From IMG/VR virus record IMGVR_UViG_3300035688_000047, positions 1-31,176 of that record: a stretch of DNA of 31,176 nt; one strand, written 5' to 3'. The DNA is from a virus. The translations under genes and the position numbers were made by a program. Below are positions 30,558 through 31,176 of this stretch, piece after piece (within the stretch, counting starts at the first letter, position 1; every line of letters starts with the position of its first letter). The notes below the pieces were generated by a model. It made no database searches and had not been told where the DNA came from. It was given only the letters and a program-made list of their open reading frames with translations.

Positions 30558-30916
30558 CTGTCCCTCCCTCTGATCCGCCGCCGGACTCCGGCCCACCGTC
30601 GTCCCCCGCCACCAGCGCGGCGGTGGGCCACCCGGCGGCATGTCCCAAGTGTGGCCTCGAGTGGTTTGCTACCCGCGATGTGGGTGGCGACGCGGCCTGT
30701 GTGTACTGCGGATGGATCGAATACCAGAGGCCAGCGACCGATCCTGAGATTCCCAAGCCGCCAGAACGCCGGTGTTGGGCCTGCGCGGCACAAGGGCGCG
30801 ATGGCTTTGCCGCCTACGCCGGTCTCTGTTCTATGCACGACCATCGGAAGCGCCGCCACGGTGATCCTCTTTGGGAGCCACCGGCGGGAGATCGCCGTGC
30901 TCGCCCAGACGGATAG
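30539..30916 (+). CDS. zinc-ribbon protein, 125 aa
   Basis: ATG 30539 overlaps the end of the HNH gene. The product has a Pro/Ser-rich N terminus and a first zinc ribbon CPKCGLEW...CVYCGW (C35, C38, C54, C57). A second Cys/His cluster follows, CWACAAQG...LCSMHDHRKRRHG (C79, C82, C97, H100). Two structural zinc sites suggest nucleic-acid or protein binding, but no family is recognised. The ribosome-binding site is weak (AAGAGAAAG), so coupling to the HNH gene is likely. Confidence 0.6.
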   Translation: METRHVAVPPSDPPPDSGPPSSPATSAAVGHPAACPKCGLEWFATRDVGGDAACVYCGWIEYQRPATDPEIPKPPERRCWACAAQGRDGFAAYAGLCSMHDHRKRRHGDPLWEPPAGDRRARPDG

Positions 30917-30980
30917 TCATAGGAAGGAGGCCAACAGCCAGCTCAGAGTTACTAGCACCATAAGCGGGAGTGTCGCCTGA

Positions 30981-31027
30981 AGCCGGGAGCCCGCGCCGAC
31001 GACATATCGGGCGGGTTCCCAACGGCT
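30981..31027 (+). other. intergenic hairpin
   Basis: AGCCGGGAGCCCGC (30981-30994) pairs with GCGGGTTCCC-aac-GGCT (31011-31027) with one G-U pair and a three-base bulge. It lies in the 144-bp gap between the zinc-ribbon gene and the last partial gene. There is no U-tract. A leading AGGAAGGAGG at 30921-30930 looks like a ribosome-binding site but no start codon follows. The hairpin may be a terminator remnant or a leader structure. Confidence 0.45.
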
Positions 31028-31060
31028 CACAGCCAGATAGAAGACACTAGGAGCATAGCA

Positions 31061-31176
31061 ATGGGCACAGAAAAGGTCAAGAGAGAGACCGTTGCACAGC
31101 GGCAAACGAGGGTCAGAAGGTACGGCAAGGTTGCCGCTAGCGAACTCAATGCCCTCTGGGAAACCCTGGAAGACCA
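31061..31176 (+). CDS. partial protein at right edge
   Basis: ATG 31061 follows AGGAG with nine-base spacing and the frame stays open to the end of the window. The 38 visible residues (GTEKVKRETVAQRQTRVRRY, then GKVAASELNALWETLED) are basic and helical. No family can be assigned from this fragment. Confidence 0.55.
   Translation, partial: MGTEKVKRETVAQRQTRVRRYGKVAASELNALWETLED

Noticed and set aside
30981-31027. Possible tRNA in the structured gap near the right edge
   Set aside because: The stem does not fold into a cloverleaf, and no anticodon arm or standard T-arm is present; only a hairpin is called.

Overview
This window is a segment of a tailed double-stranded DNA phage or prophage genome. 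It is fairly GC-rich (about 60% by eye), densely packed, and reads TAA, TAG and TGA as stops. The head and neck gene set is terminase large subunit, portal, scaffold-like protein, an N4-gp56-type major capsid protein, an adaptor-sized protein and a nozzle-sized protein. I see no tape measure, tail tube, sheath or baseplate gene. By inference this is a short-tailed (podovirus-like) phage. The host cannot be named from the sequence. There is no integrase, tRNA gene, CRISPR array or DNA polymerase in the window.

Layout. Positions 2-376 hold the end of a phage gene and two small basic ORFs. Positions 416-12354 are packaging and head genes: terminase, portal, a 1,476-residue ejection-like protein, a transglycosylase-bearing virion protein, scaffold and capsid. 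A consensus-like sigma70 promoter followed at once by a hairpin precedes the scaffold gene, and a 24-bp two-part hairpin follows the capsid gene. An unknown 213-residue protein (12425-13066) leads into a sugar and surface-modification island (13075-19205). The island encodes a glycosyltransferase/TPR/methyltransferase/glycosyltransferase fusion, a second glycosyltransferase, a B12-binding-type radical SAM protein and a nucleotide-sugar dehydrogenase. Head and tail genes resume at 19202-27270: adaptor-like, nozzle-like, a free-standing LAGLIDADG endonuclease, a fibre protein, a collagen-like fibre, a glycosyltransferase/methyltransferase fusion and a receptor-binding-like protein. Positions 27285-28910 are a lysis region with small membrane proteins, an Amidase_2 lysin and tiny ORFs.

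Right of the lysis region a short leftward operon (28862-29403) encodes a GGKARA-type basic protein and a candidate toxin-antitoxin pair. It is driven by a good promoter that shares its -35 element with a rightward promoter. The rightward genes that follow are small: an AlpA-like wHTH protein, an FtsK-gamma-like wHTH protein overlapping an HNH endonuclease, a zinc-ribbon protein, and a gene cut by the right edge. These look like the start of an early or accessory region.

The most interesting feature is the integration of glycan enzymes into the structural operon. Start/stop overlaps tie the sugar dehydrogenase to the adaptor gene, and the second glycosyltransferase/methyltransferase to the collagen-like fibre on one side and the receptor-binding-like protein on the other. 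This suggests late co-expression and modification of virion proteins, possibly the collagen-like fibre itself. That role is inference; the domain calls rest on motifs visible in the sequence.
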